Positions 24,460 to 37,983 are shown, numbered from the stretch's first letter. The stretch: DNA of 64,000 bases from Malania oleifera (GCF_029873635.1 NC_080418.1:149289748-149353747); one strand, 5' to 3'. The notes: generated by a model not told the origin, from the letters alone. Translations and numbers: made by a program.

Positions 24460-24960
24460 TCAATCCCGTTTGATGTGACATTGAGTTACAACCGCAGATA
24501 CAGCCGTAGGCCCTGACTTCTGACTCAACGCATCAGCTACCACATTAGCCTTCCCCGGGTGATAACTGATCGTGCAATCGTAGTCCTTAATCAATTCTAG
24601 CCACCGTCTCTGCCTCACATTCAACTCCTTCTGGGTGAAGAAATACCTGAGGCTCTTCTGGTCTGTGAAGATCTCACATATCACCCTATACAGATAGTGT
24701 TGCCAGATCTTTAGTGCATATACCACAGCAACCAATTCCAAATCATGCATAGGGTAGTTCTTCTCATACTCTTTTAGTTGCCGAGAAGCATATGCTACTA
24801 CCTTACCCTGCTGCATAATCACACATCCCAAACCCTTCAAAGATGCGTCGCTATAAATCACAAACCCACCATCTCCCGAAGGAATGGTCAACATAGGAGC
24901 AGTGACCAGTCGGTGCTTCAACTCCTAAAAACACTACTCCCAACCACTGGTTCACTCAAA
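24460..24960 (-). pseudogene. gypsy RNase H
   Basis: Contains [18 protein letters not shown], the [19 protein letters not shown] motif, [10 protein letters not shown] and ADALSQKS in the usual order. The TAG at 24925-24927 stands before [10 protein letters not shown], where the family has a glutamine. The catalytic D-E-D residues are present. It continues upstream into RT through further frame breaks (24960-25187). Confidence 0.9.
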
Positions 24961-25187
24961 CTGAACTCCTTTCCTGGTCAATCATGTCAGAGGTCCAGAC
25001 AGTTTATAGAAACCCTCTATGAATCGACGATAGTAACCCACCAGTCCTTGAAAACTCCGAACCTCCTGCACATTCTTCGGCCTTAACCAATCGACCACAG
25101 CTTCGATCTGACTAGGATCAACTGATATACCATTCCAGTAACCACATGGCCTAAGAATGTAATCTGACTTAATCAGAATTCACACTT

Positions 25188-26310
25188 CTACAGTTTAGCA
25201 TACAACTTCTTCTCCTGCAGAATCTGTAATACTAACCTCAAATGTTCCATGTGCTCTTCCGTACTCCTCGAGTATACCAGAATGTCGTCAATGAATACCA
25301 CCACGAACTCATCCAGGTACTCATGGAAAACCCTATTCATCAAATCCATGAACACCACCGGAGCATTCGTCAACCCAAAAGGCACTAAGAACTCATAGTG
25401 GTCATATCTAGTTCGGAAAGCAGTCTTTGATACATCCTCCGCTCTAACCCTCACCTGATGATATCCTGATCGCAAGTCGATCTTTGAAAAGACCCCCGTC
25501 CCCTGCAACTGGTCAAAAAGATCATCTATACGAGGTAAAGGATAGCGATTTTTCATAGTTACCTTATTAATCTCACAGTAGTCAATGCACATCCGCATCG
25601 ATTCGTCCTTCTTCTTCAAAAACAACACTGGAGCTCCCCAGGGTGAAACACTAGGTCGAATGAATCCCCTATCCAGTAATTCTTGCAATTGCTCCTTCAA
25701 CTCTCGAAGTTCTGTTGGAGCCATCCGGTATGGAGCTTTAGAGATCGGTGCCTTACCGGGCAGTAACTCTATCGCAAACTTCACCTCATAATCTGGAGGT
25801 AAACCGAGTAAATCATCTAGAAACACATCCGGGAATTCGCTAACTACCCGAATGTCCTTGAGTCTCAACTCATCCCATGGCTGTTCCTTTATACAAGCTA
25901 GGTACCCCTGACATCCGTCCAAGAGTAGTCCCCTAGCCTGTAGTGCTAACAGAATCTGTGGCACTGAACGCACACACGATCCCACGAATTTGTACTCTTG
26001 CTCCCTAGGAGGTCTAAAAACTACCACCTTCCTACGATAGTCAATCACAACATAACTGGAGAACAACCAATCCATCCCCAGAATGATATCGAACCCTGAC
26101 ATGTCGTATACCACAAGATTCGCCGGTAGCAGCTTCTCCTGAATTTCCACTAAGTAGTCTACCAACATCTTCCTATAGAAAGATACACTCCCCGATGGCA
26201 TAGTAATAGATAACACCTCATTCATGTCTTGGATCTCAACCCCACATCATCCCACAAAATTCACAGATACAAAGGAATGGGTTGCACTCGAATCAAACAA
26301 TACAAAAGCA
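25188..26310 (-). pseudogene. gypsy protease-reverse transcriptase
   Basis: The protease loop reads FDSSATHSF (about 26270-26300); the family has D-S-G, so the glycine is changed. A stop separates it from the 345-codon frame that starts near 26225 and holds [14 protein letters not shown], then [51 protein letters not shown] and the catalytic FIDDILVYS. It ends at a TAG (25188-25190) in KLYAKL-x-KC. The RT catalytic aspartates are intact. Confidence 0.92.
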
Positions 26311-26449
26311 TTATTTTAAAGCAATAATAAGGTACCCGTCACCACGTTACCTGCATGCTCAGCGTCCACCGGAGTAAGAGAGTATACTCTGGCCAAAGCT
26401 GTATTCGTCTGAGCGGTTCCCTAAGGTATCTGGTTGCTCCCTCAGTCCG

Positions 26450-27410
26450 CACTAACTACAGGCACATCTCGCCTCAGTACTCGACAATCATGAGACTTGT
26501 GGCCTGGCTGGCAACAGTTGTAGCAACTACCTCCAAATGATCGGCACTCACCCTCGTGCCACCTGTGACATTTGATACAATGACCACCAGTATAGCTCCC
26601 TTGAGAATCCTGGCGCTCAATATTCTGGAGGTAACCTAAGCCCTTGCTCCTCTTCTTCCATGATCCCTGATGAGATCCTGTCTAAGAACCAGAAAGTACT
26701 GTCCTCTTCCTCGATTCCTAGTCCACCTCGTCCTCTCGGATACAATTCTCGATCACTATGCCTTTATCCACCAACACCGAGAACTCGTGGATCTGAAGCA
26801 TACCCACCAATCTGTGGATATCCTTCCTCAAACCCTTCTCGAACCTCCGAGTCTTCTCATACTCGCTCGAGATCATACATGGTGCAAAGCGGGACAACTC
26901 TATGTACCGAGCCGCATACCCCTGCACCGTCAAACTCCCCTAAACTAACGCAGAAAACTCATCTGCCTTCGTATCACCTACTGAAGCCAGGAAGTATATT
27001 TCAAGGAACACCTCCTTGAAATGGCTCCACATCATCTCCTCTGAACTGGCTCTCTGCTTCTCCAGTAGACTCATCGCAGTCCACCATCGACCCGCCTCCC
27101 CAGATAGCTGGAAGGTGGCATAGAAAACTCTCTGCCTATCCGTGCAGTGCAGGAAACCCAAGATCCTCTCAGTCTTCTCCACCCAATCCTCTGCTATCGT
27201 CAGGTCAGGTCCTCCAGAGAACGTCGGAGGATGCATGCGTCTAAACCTCTCAATGGTGCACCCCGTAGTAGTAGGAGAGCACTCGCGTCTTCCCACACTC
27301 CGCCCGATCTCCCGCAATACCTGCCTCGTCAAACCCCGAGGCACGAAAGGAGACTCATCACTTGCAGTCTCCTCGGAGCCACTTCCCAAGTTATTATCCT
27401 TGGGCTCCAT
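26450..27410 (-). pseudogene. gypsy gag
   Basis: The start is taken at ATG 27410-27408 (MEPKDNN). The retrotransposon gag domain includes FRRMHPPTFSGG and ERILGFLHCTDRQRV, then GWARYIEL-type wording read as AARYIELSRFAP. Two zinc knuckles follow: CIKCHRWHEGEC and CYNCCQPGHKSHDC (about 26500-26600). The frame is continuous but carries several stops, among them TAG at 26940-26942 where a glutamine is expected. Upstream in-frame codons (to 27482) are probably leader. Confidence 0.85.
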
Positions 27411-27719
27411 GCTGTAACACAATAGGAATCTATCAGTATCCCTACAATACATACAGTTAATACAATGATCTACACTAATCATGTTAACTACTCCTTGCTA
27501 GGTCTAGGTCTGTCCTATCACACCGACATGAAAGTCATCAATGATCTGCCCTGCTTTTATTGGAATCGTCATCCCAAGAAAAACATCGAATACCATCAAC
27601 AAATCTCGATCTAGCAATCGAACAACCCTCAACCAACTCTACCCATATCCACATCCAATACTCTGGTATGTACTCATAACTAAGCCTAACCAAATCTACA
27701 AGATCTAGTAACCTGGTTA

Positions 27720-27731
27720 GCTCTGATACCA
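27720..27731 (-). other. primer-binding site (tRNA-iMet)
   Basis: The minus strand reads TGGTATCAGAGC, complementary to the 3' end of plant initiator methionine tRNA, three bases inside the 5' LTR end at 27735. Confidence 0.9.
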
Positions 27732-27734
27732 AGC

Positions 27735-29424
27735 TGTCACGCCCCGAACCCCGAAATGGGACCCAAGGGTAAGAATGTAACCTAACCTGTCCCTGTATCA
27801 TACAAATCATCACAGATACAGTACAATGGATGAGGGTCCGACCCCGTGGGGTTCCCAGGCACCCTAAACACATCCAACCACAATCATATACGCAGCGGAA
27901 AAATTAATTCTATATCAACATATGCAGTACCATATCGGAGTCTATACAAGAGAAAAACATGGCTCTAACAAAACATACAAACTGGGTGCCCAAATACAAC
28001 TCAAAATTGCAACCCAACAAACTACAGTCCTAGCACCTACCAAGCGCTAATGCAGTACACCGGCCACTACGCTCCCTACACTAGGATGCTAGTTCCCGTT
28101 ACTCAAAGGACCTGTAAAAATGTACGTACAGCAGGGGTGAGACACCTCTCAATAAGGAAGAACACAGGTTATATCAGTGTGTGGCATTTGAGTGTTATCA
28201 TGATGCAACATTCACACAGTTAAATGCAAATCCAGTACTAATTTACACAGTGCGTTCACGCACATATATGGCGGCCATTTATATGCAGCCCCGTCACAAT
28301 ACACACACATGATCAGAAACCCGGTGTCGTCACACCCTACGGCCTGAATCCAGTCCGGCATTCTGGCGTTAGCCCATAGGCAACCCGCGAAGCACGGCAC
28401 CACTGGTATATGGCTAGTCCTCAACTCCCATGACATCGTATCGGTGCTAACTGGTGGATCCACACCCTTCGGCCTGATCTGCCGGAATAAGCTCACGCCT
28501 TCGGATATAAAGTTGGCCACTCTTGCCTACGTGGTAGGCAATAAACACACGCCCTTGAATATAGAGCCAGTCACTCTCAGTCCCTGGAATTATTGGAATC
28601 CCGGTCCCATCAGCAATTCTGCATATCACACACACATGCATGCTCATATAACCAAACAAACCACTCTCATTTGGTAATTTAAATCATGGTTTTCCAAAAA
28701 AATACAGTTCAAACAAAGTCAAGGCACGGCTATCCCAATATCACAGTATGAATCACACATATACTCGGTTTTCAACAAAACCCAGGATTCAGCCCGTTAC
28801 CCCCTTTTTTTCCCAAAACTGTAATAATGAAAAACCCATAGTTTTCCTTGTTAGATCCCCCCAAATGAGTAGCCAAAACACACACAGGACCGTGGACCAC
28901 GGTTCCATCGAGTCCGATTTAAAAAATAACCAATATAAACATAGTTCCCCTTACCTTAACCCTATATAACAAAACTCAAACTCCAAGGCTCCTAAACAGC
29001 GAACCAAGTTCCAAAATCTACAAATCACAGTACAGAACATACTCACAATGTAACAACCCAGAAAATACTGATATTTAAATATTGAAGAGAGAGGAAAATG
29101 GAAACAGGAACAGAAAGAGGCAGTAGATTTCGTCGACAACATCGCATTCTAGAGATAATAATAATAATTTCAAGGAGTTACCAGGGAATTTGTCAACGAA
29201 TACAAGGTTTCGTCGACAAGTTCATAATGAAATTTGTCGACGAATAAAGGGCTTCGTTGACGAGAAAATACCGAGAGCCGGATATGGGCTGCTCTAAATT
29301 TCGTCGACGAATACAGAGACTCATCAACGAATTTAATGAAAGACTTGTCGACGAGGTGACGTGTCTCGTCAACGAATCTGGCAGTATAAATATTTGAAAA
29401 CCGAGATTTTTATCCATTTACCAG

Positions 29425-29499
<75 letters not shown>

Positions 29500-31543
29500 G
29501 AATCCTCTCCCTTCTCTCTTTGATTCCAGCCCCACCCGTCGCCGGATCGATGATCCGAAGCTACCACGACGCTCCTGGCGGAGTTCTTTACAAGTTTGCC
29601 AAAGCAGATCGTCGGGAAAATAAAGTTGAATTTCATCACAAATTTAGGGTAAGGTCTTTTATCCAGATTTTGGCCTTATGACAGTTATAGGAAATGATGT
29701 AGGCGAAAAAATACTAATATTTTGTTCTGGGATATTGTAATTTCAGGATGTTGAATTAGGAATCCCGCGGGTATAGAGCCAGTATTATATAAGGGCTTTT
29801 CAAAGTTAAGGTAAGGGAAATATACTATACTAGGAGTTTTAACAAAGTTAACAGCAATTTTATAGATGTATATTTATGCCAGTTTATTATACAATTTTTA
29901 TCAAATATGAGTTTAAATGATTGTGTGGCCTAAGTGATTTTCAATGTACGAAGTAATCCATATAGCTTTTATAATACATATATCATACTATACGGAATGC
30001 ATGAAAGTAGACAGTATGTACAGTTTATATGATTCTTCTTAATATATGAAATTATGCAGAATATACGGGTGTACATATAGATATATTCACAGAGACTATA
30101 CAGAGAGATTTACACGCACATACAGTATTCTTATGAATAATTTCATGAAACAGATAGATACATATATACGTATACATGCATATATTCTTATTCAGATAAG
30201 TATTTATATTATAGCTTTATATAGAACAGTACACACAGAGTTTTAGCATGCCATGTTCCTATTACCATAACATACAGAGTATATAGACAGAATATACAGA
30301 TAGAGATACAAAGGTAGCATCAAAATGCTACAGATGTAGTATATAGTTTTATAGTATATATACAGTACATAAAGATAGCATTATGGTAATTTTGAAACAT
30401 GGCTAAAACAGTAAAAGAATATATATATATATATATATATATGTATAAATGTATATAGTATCAGATCACTGTGGAAAGATTATAAACAGACACAGTACAA
30501 TACAGTTTATAGAGCACGGTACCGTTGCTATATAAAGATAGAGTGCAACCACATATCTCAGATAATATGTGGGTTCCGTCTAACTGAGCTCGGAGAGGAT
30601 GCAGCTCCCTAGTACACTGGGTAGAGGGGGCCGGTTAGACGAGGTAGCAGCTAGTCCCGTGCCTAGGAGAGGATACAGTTTGGCCGGGCTGAGGTAGTGT
30701 AGAGTATATTGACTTATCTGGAGGGCCGACCAGATCGTGTCTCGCCTTCGGGCCGCACAATCCTATCATGAGGAGTCAAATCATGACGTACAGAGTCCCA
30801 AGGATAAAGTACAAATATGTATATGTATACAACATTACAGTATATGATGAGTATAGTATGATATTATCAGTATGAAAAGTAGAAAATACAGATGATACAG
30901 TATATTTTAAATTGAGAAAGAAAGATATGCTTTACAGATTATTTATTGCATTACAGTTTAATTGCTATTTTTAAGTATTCTTAACTTAGTTGTCACACAC
31001 TAGCAATAGCATATTTTTCAGGTGAGCGTCGACTCACCCCATTACCCTAACATTTTTTAGGTGAGCCAGTTAGGCGAGCATATCAGGCTCACAAATAGAG
31101 AGAGAGTTTGATCACCCTGGTTTAGGGTGAGTTTTTGATAGAATTGGGTATATTTTTTAGTAGATGATGATAGAAGGACATTTTTGTATGGATATAGTTT
31201 GTAGATATTGGATTTTGGTGTTGTTTTGTATATATATGTAAACGGTTATATAATTTGTGTTTTCGCTGCTTAGGTATGGATGTAAATGCACAGATATATT
31301 TAAAAAAAAAATGTAGGAATTTTGAGGATGTTACACACAAGATCATCCTCTACAAAACTACTAGATCAGAAATGAAAACCGAACCTTACCTCAATTTTTT
31401 GCCAAAACCCAAAAACTTCCGAAACGAGATTCCAATCCGTAAAAGTTGTAGAGAATCCTTCCACGATCCTCGTGATAACTTCCGTTCCCTGATTCTATCA
31501 ACGATTGGCGAAAAAATCTAGAGAGAGAGAGTAGGGAGAGGTT

Positions 31544-31575
<32 letters not shown>

Positions 31576-31858
31576 TTTGAAGTAACTTAATGGTTAAGCA
31601 ATGAAAATTTCCTTTTACAGCTCTTTGACCCGGCCCAATTTTGTCGACGAATCTTTCAATGAATTTGTCGATGAATTGATGGCCTTGTCGATGAATCCTG
31701 ATATTTCCCGATTTCCAGATATCTCGGCTTTTTCTCATCGACGAGGTTCTGAATTTCGTCGACGAGAAAAGCACACACTTCGTCGATGAAATTTGGCTTC
31801 GTTGATGAAGCCTGGTAAATTCCAATTTTGCCCAGTTATCACAGTTCGGGTTCTTATA
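27735..31858 (-). repeat. gypsy family A 5' LTR, interrupted
   Basis: The partner of 20896-22601. Without the nested solo LTR and its duplicated CACAA it would be about 1,832 bp. Its outer end reads TTCTTATA, one change from the usual TTCTTACA. The block GAGACACCTCTCAATAAG is at about 28139-28156, the GA tract at 31520-31575 and the palindrome array at 31640-31815. Confidence 0.92.
29049..31335 (+). mobile_element. gypsy solo LTR (family B)
   Basis: 2,287 bp from TGTAACAACCC to GGATGTTACA, flanked by CACAA on both sides (29044-29048, 31336-31340). It sits inside the 5' LTR of the gypsy element, so it is younger than that element. In order it holds nine palindromic GTCGAC motifs (29128-29380), a TATA box (29385-29392), a CT tract (29428-29500), GGATCGATGATCC (29543-29555) and TA-rich sequence. 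It is homologous to 61587-63719. No coding region. Confidence 0.93.
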
Positions 31859-31863
31859 TGTGC

Positions 31864-31896
31864 CATGGCGACATGCATGAGTCATGATCATATATG

Positions 31897-31938
<42 letters not shown>

Positions 31939-33607
31939 CTTCTCTATTATTTACATTAAAAAGGGAAGAAAATAAGGATATGGTTAGTTAAATCAAAATA
32001 AATTTATTTAGGGACCAATTGCCACATGTTATAAAACCACGTCTTATAAAATAAATTAAATCAATATAAAATAAAATTATATTTATAAAATCTATTTTAA
32101 ATATGCTAAAGTTTTAACATTAAAAGGAAATTTTATTTAGGGAACAATTGCCATTTGGACTTCCGACATATTTGTCATCGTTAAAAGGAAAATTGATTTG
32201 GAATGTTTGAAATCAAAAATTGACTTGAATCACGAACGGGAGGATCTAACTAAATCCTGGTGAATTCTCGAACCCCGGTGAATTTTTGAGTCTCGGTGAA
32301 ATTTAATTGAGCTCTGGAATTCTAACTGAGACCCGTTGAATTTTGAAGTCCCAGGAAATTTTGACCGAATCCCGGTGTTTTAATCGAGTACCGGTGTTTT
32401 TATTTGAGTCATGATGTTTTAATTGAGTTCCGACACTTTAATTGTATCTAGGCAAATCTTAATCAAGTCTCGGCATTTTAATTGAGTCACGATATTTTTG
32501 CATAGGGTTCGGGTCTCCCGATGTTCGGAAATCAAGTTTTCTTAAACACTTGAAAAAGAAAAATACTTAAAAGTCAAAAAAAAAAAAAATAATAATAATA
32601 AATGAAAAAATAAGAGAAGGCATGGCACGCGGGAAAAATAATCCCCTCCCAAACAAAAAAAGCGTGCAGAGGGCAGGGGAATATTCATTCTGTTAGGATA
32701 TTTTTTTTGGCCTCCCGCGGACATTTTGGCGCCAAATTGTATCACCCCAACTCCTATAAGAGCACAGTTCACGCATACGCAGAGGAGGTCTGATCTCATT
32801 TGGCACGCAAGGCTCAAAAGGAGGACTGATTTTTTTTCTTTTCACTGGCACTCCCCAACTCCCATCTCCATTTTCTCTCACCCTCCATTTCCTCTCAGCT
32901 CACCACCAGCTGCAACTCCATCGACCACCTCCAGCCGCTCCCCTCTGCCTCACAAACCACCACCATCCCTCACCACCTGCTGCGACACCCTCGGCCACCT
33001 CCAGCAACCCCCCATTCCTCTGCAACCGAAGATCCATCCAAGATCTCCATATCCTTCACTCCAGCATACCCAACTCCCCACCATCATCACACTGTCATTC
33101 TCCACTCTCTCCGGCCACCTCACGGCACAACTTCTGCCATAGCTCTGAACCCAGCCCCGACACGCCTCTATTCCCTGAAATCAGCAACCGCCACGCATAC
33201 CCGAGCTACCATCACTCTCCATTCACTCCGATTCTCACACGGAACTGCTGCTGGCTTTCTGCAACAACCATCACCGCCCCCACTCTCCAACGCCTCCCCT
33301 ACACCATCAATCGCAGCACAAACCTCCACAAGCAACCATCTCCACCTGTACCTTTGGCCACCTCCCTCTCTTTCTGGCGAACGACCTTCCGAACAGGTGA
33401 CTGGACCTGGGCCAAACTTCAACCCAGCCAACCTCAAATCTGCAGAGTTTGATTCTATGCAGCGGAGATCAGAAACATATATCTAGACCAGGAGTTATTG
33501 CAGGTCTCGCGTTTCCCTGCCTCTGGCCATTTCCCGTGGTTCTACTGATCTTCTCGGGTACGCAATTGGCTCCTCATTATCTTCTTCTCAATTACCCACT
33601 TCTGCTT
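31864..33607. other. repeat-like region, possible LTR or leader
   Basis: Holds a (TA)n tract (31898-31935), a degenerate tandem repeat of about 24 bp with GAGTCCCGGTG and TTTTAATTGAGT motifs (32230-32490), a TATA-like CTATAAGAG (32754-32762) and a C-rich stretch (32880-33420) whose open frames are low-complexity Pro/Ser/Thr. GGTACGC near 33558 could be a splice donor. This may be an LTR of another gypsy family or the leader of the receptor-kinase pseudogene at 41209, from which copia 2 separates it. Undecided. Confidence 0.3.
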
Positions 33608-33610
33608 TCT

Positions 33611-33857
33611 TATAAAATTTCAAGAACAGAATTTGTAAAATCAAGAACAGAAGATCTGAAATAAACTTGGTCTTATTTCTTGAATCCAGCTGAGCTTTTA
33701 CAAGTGAAAACTTAAAGAATACAAATTATCAAGAACTCCTTATATACAAAAACTATTAAGCTAACTAATAACTAACTTTTGGAGGGAAAGAAAATACAAA
33801 GTTTAACTACTTATAACAAATAACAAATCCTCCCATAGCTTCTTATTAATTTCAACA
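33611..33857 (-). repeat. copia element 2 3' LTR
   Basis: Begins TGTTGAAATT on the minus strand right after GAGGGGGGG (33858-33864, polypurine tract) and ends AAATTTTATA. The partner is 40962-41208. The 3' terminus is TA, not the canonical CA. Confidence 0.9.
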
Positions 33858-33864
33858 CCCCCCC

Positions 33865-35425
33865 TCAAGAGCAATGCTCTTGCATTTTTTATCCTTCTTC
33901 ACATAATCAGGATATTCAATCTTAGGGGCATATATGTTGATCAATCTCAACTTCTTGACTAATCTGATATGGCTATCTACACCAAGTGCCTTAGTAAAGA
34001 CATCTGCAAACTGATTTCTAGAAGCAACATGAAATGTTTTGATAGTACTATCAAGAACTCTATTTCTCACAATATGACAATCTGCCTCTACGTGTTTTGA
34101 TCTTTCATGAAACACAGGATTCATAGCAATATGCAAAGCTGCTTGACACCATGCTTTACTTGAAGATCTTTCAACAGATATAATAACCAAGTTACTTCAC
34201 AGGTAGTACTTGCCATTGATCTATATTTAGCTTCAGCCGAAGACCTTGACACCATTGACAACTTTGATCTTCATGAAATTAAAGCATTCCCAAGAAAAAC
34301 ACAATAACCAATTAATGATCTTCTAGTGTCTGGACATCCTGCCTAATCAGCATCACAATAAGCTTTTAGTTGTAAATCTGAATCACTAGGGAAAAATACC
34401 CCTTGCCCTGATGTTCTCTTGATATATTGCAATATTCTGGTGGCTGCCTACATGTGTGGATGCCTTGGTTTGGCCAAAAACTGACTTAATCTATTTACTG
34501 CATATGTCAAATGAAGTCTGCTCAAAGTTAAATACATTAGTTTGCCTACGAGTCTTCTGTATTTGTTCGAGTCTGTTAACAAGTCTCCAGAATCCTTGGA
34601 CAACTTCAGCTGCTGTTCCATAGGAGAATTAACAGGCTTGCATCTCATCATACCTGTTTCTTTTAATATGTCAAGAGCAAACTTCCTTTGATTTAAGCTG
34701 ATACCCTTCTCACTTCTAGCAACACAGAGTGGATTATTTCCTGTGATGACCATGTCATCCACATATACTAATAAAGCTGTAAACAAAGAACCTTTCACAT
34801 GCACAAATAAGGAATGATCAGTAGTAGATTGAATGAAACCAAGCTGTTGAATAGTGGTGGAAAGTTTAGTGTGCCATTGTCTTGAAGCTTGTCTTAAATC
34901 ATAAAGAGATTTGAGTAGCTTACACACAATAGGAGAAGAAGAACTCCCCTCTTTATTGTGATAATTAGGAGGCAAAGACATATATACTTCCTCATCCAAA
35001 TCCCCATGTAAAAAAGCATTATTGATGTCCAATTGATGGAGAGGCCAAGCTTTGGCAGCTACTAATGCAATCAAGACTCTAACAGTGACTGTTTTGGTTA
35101 CTGGAGAGAATGTTTCAAGAGAATCTAAACCTTCTCGTTGAGTGTAACCCTTTGCAACTAATCTTGAACCATCAGAATTTATTTTAATTTTGTATACCCA
35201 TTTACATCCAATAGGAGATTTATCAGGAGGTAAAGTAGAAAGTTCCCAAGTGTGAGCTTTCTCAAGTGCTTGAATTTTCTTATCCATTGCCTCTTTCCAC
35301 AAAGGATCTTTAACTGCTTGAAAGAAAGATTGAGGTTCTTGAGGAGAAGAACTGACTATCATCATGTATGACTGATAACTTGGTTCCAAATGTGAATAAG
35401 TAAGGTATTGAGAAATATCATAAGG
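33865..35425 (-). pseudogene. copia RT-RNase H
   Basis: RT: DPLWKEAMDKKIQALEK, GCKWVYKIKINSDG, LDINNAFLHGDLDEEVYM, SLYDLRQASRQWH, the catalytic box YVDDMVITGN and YRRLVGKLMYL. The frame then breaks near 34448 and 34200. The RNase H end has [19 protein letters not shown] and [10 protein letters not shown] and runs to the polypurine tract. Catalytic YVDD is intact, but the middle of RNase H is disrupted by stops. Confidence 0.88.
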
Positions 35426-37730
35426 TGTAACGCCCCGAACACTTAAACTCGGGTCCAGCACATTATACTGGATAAAATCCCTGATACATATACGCAGCGG
35501 AAAATATAACCATAATCTCCGTATAACATAATATCAGAGTTTACTAATTCTAATTATTAACCATAATAAATTAATCATCCACCAGTATTCAAATATATGC
35601 ATGTTTCCAAACCATTATTCACTAATACCAGTATGTTTCACAACTATCCTTTCATAACTGACTTAAAACATAAATTGTAAAACATAAAATATACATATTA
35701 AAATTAACATAAAGATATACCATTTTTCTTATATCTTCCAAAAATGGTATAAAATCTCAAGCTCTCAAGCTCGATCCTGAGAAATCCTGAAAAAAAAAAT
35801 GAATTCATATTCGGGTGAGACACATCTCAGTATGGGAAGAAACAATATATTAAAACAGTGTGTGGCCAACATGAGATTATACATATCATTTTATAATATT
35901 TGCAAATCATCAACATTATATTGAAAGTCATTTTTTGATCCTAAACAAACACATGCGAATGTTTAACCCACGAGATTTCCCGAGGATAGGGGTGATTACC
36001 TGCCCATACAAGTAGCACCCTTCTGCTCTGATACATTTAGCAATCCGAAGGTCACAATTAAAACATACCAGAGCACTCACCTTACTCAGTAAACCCTCAA
36101 ATGTTAGATTGATCTCAGACTCATGCATTCAACAATAGTTTATCGGCAAAAGTCCTAAGATTTAGGAATTCTACCCGCCCATACAAGTAGGTTCCCTCTG
36201 CCCTAGTGCGTTATGTAGCTACTGCCACATCTAAAACTACTAGTGCACTCGCCTTACTCAACAAGCCCTCAGGCGAAAGGTACGCCTCGCCCAATCGTAA
36301 CATGTTTTACGTACATACATACTTCTATTATCATAATACATCATTCTTTTCTGTCATTATACATCCATGCACATTCATTCCTGTTCATAACTTAACTTTG
36401 CATTTCGTTTCACTTTAAGTGGCTCTTTCCCATTTACATCATTTACACTTCATTTCATTTTATTGCCATTTCATCGTCATTTCATTGCATAACATTTCAT
36501 TTCATTACTTCGTACTACAGCTGGTCTTTAGCCATCATCAGTTAGTCTACGTAGAAACGTGCTAAATCTACTAATACAGCTCCTTTTAGCTGTCATCAGT
36601 TAGTCTACACAGAAGTGTGTTAGATCTGCTAACATGGCTCTCTTTCAGCCGTCTTACATTTACATGGTTGCATTTAACATATACAGGCAACATTGTCCAT
36701 ATAATATTTTATTTTCATTGCTTTACTTACTTAGCCTGCATCTCATACATTTAATATATATTTGCACAGAATCTCATGCCACACAATTTAACAGTAAAAT
36801 TCATACATTACCTGTAAAATAAGCCAACTAACATTTAATGTTTATATACTAAAAATACCTTTCATTTCTTAATTAATTATCCTGAAAATATTTCCCACTT
36901 TCATAAGTTCATTTTCGCATATACATATCTAATAAACAATCCTAAACTTGGAAAAAATATAATTTAAATAGTTGGCATTTTACCCATATCGAAACATATA
37001 CACGTACATATAATACAATTTATTTTTCCATTAAATTCATAAAAATTCTGATTTAATATATATTTTTCCCCTTACCTGGTTCTTGAACTACGCCAACAGG
37101 GACTTCGAAAAATACCTGCGGCACTCACCCAAATCCTGAAATTAAATTCTTAATTCCAATAAATTATTTAGGAATAAAATATTATTTAAATATTTACTAG
37201 GGCCATAATTCCTAAATAAATAAATATACCCTTAAATTTACCCAAATTGCCAAATTTTCCAAATCCCATTCTCGCTTTGGAGTAGGGCCTAGAAAACCCC
37301 AATTGAAAATTTACCTACGTCAAAATGATGACAACGACGATTAGGACCCCGTGGTGGTGTCTGATCGTCGATTCAACAGCAGATTTAACCAAAAATTGAG
37401 AAATTGGGAAAAAATTACATTTCCCCAGGAGCAGTGCCTAAGCCGTTTCCACGACAAATCTGCTCCAATAGAAATGTCGGTGGCGGAGCTAAGAACCCAA
37501 CAACACTTTCCATTTTCCGATCGGCGCTCGTTAAGCTGACGAAACTGAGGAGAGAGAGGAGGAGTGAAAGGGAGACTATGAGAGAAGCTGAGAGAAGAAG
37601 CAGAAAGCTTCTGCATTCGCAGGAAGCCTCTGCTTCCTTCTTTTGTTTTGTTTTTTTTTTTAACTTACTTTTAACTTAACCAATATATATGTATTAAAAG
37701 TTTAACTTTACTATAAAACTTATACTTTAA

Positions 37731-37789
<59 letters not shown>

Positions 37790-37978
37790 TTATTCCATTT
37801 TTTTTACTATTTATTTATTTAATTTAATAACATTTAATTAATTCATTAATTAATTAATAATTATTTTTTATACTATTTATTTTTATTTTTTTATTTAATA
37901 CATTAATTTAATAGTGTTTAACCAATTAATTAATTAATTATTTTTTTATTTTAAATTTTTTTTCCTCGGGTTAGTACA
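35426..37978 (-). mobile_element. gypsy-type solo LTR (family C)
   Basis: 2,553 bp from TGTAACGCCCCGAAC to TTAGTACA, flanked by TAAGG (35421-35425 and 37979-37983). It is closely similar along its length to 58338-60972. It shares with family A the block GAGACACATCTCAGTA near its TGTAACG end, which gives the minus orientation by analogy. It contains a long (TA)n tract (37737-37787). No coding region. It lies between the integrase and RT of copia 2. Confidence 0.9.
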
Positions 37979-37983
37979 TAAGG

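Larger units (their letters stand above)
20896..31858 (-). mobile_element. full-length Ty3/gypsy element (family A)
   Basis: The element is flanked by a perfect TGTGC duplication (20891-20895 and 31859-31863). In coding (minus) order: 5' LTR 31858-27735, initiator-Met PBS, gag with zinc knuckles, protease, RT, RNase H, integrase, polypurine tract, 3' LTR 22601-20896. Domain order (integrase last) is that of gypsy. A degraded chromodomain-like tail after the integrase suggests a Tekay/Del-type chromovirus (inference). All genes carry stops. The 5' LTR contains a later solo LTR insertion (29049-31335). Confidence 0.95.

Noticed and set aside
26660..27425. Plus-strand frames of 90-120 codons
   Set aside because: Antisense shadows of the gypsy gag gene.
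32726..33437. Pro/Ser/Thr-rich frames on both strands
   Set aside because: Low-complexity C-rich sequence without recognisable motifs or conserved family wording; treated as leader or LTR sequence.
36206..36822. Small plus-strand frames in the family C solo LTR
   Set aside because: Not maintained in the second copy at 58338-60972, so not coding.
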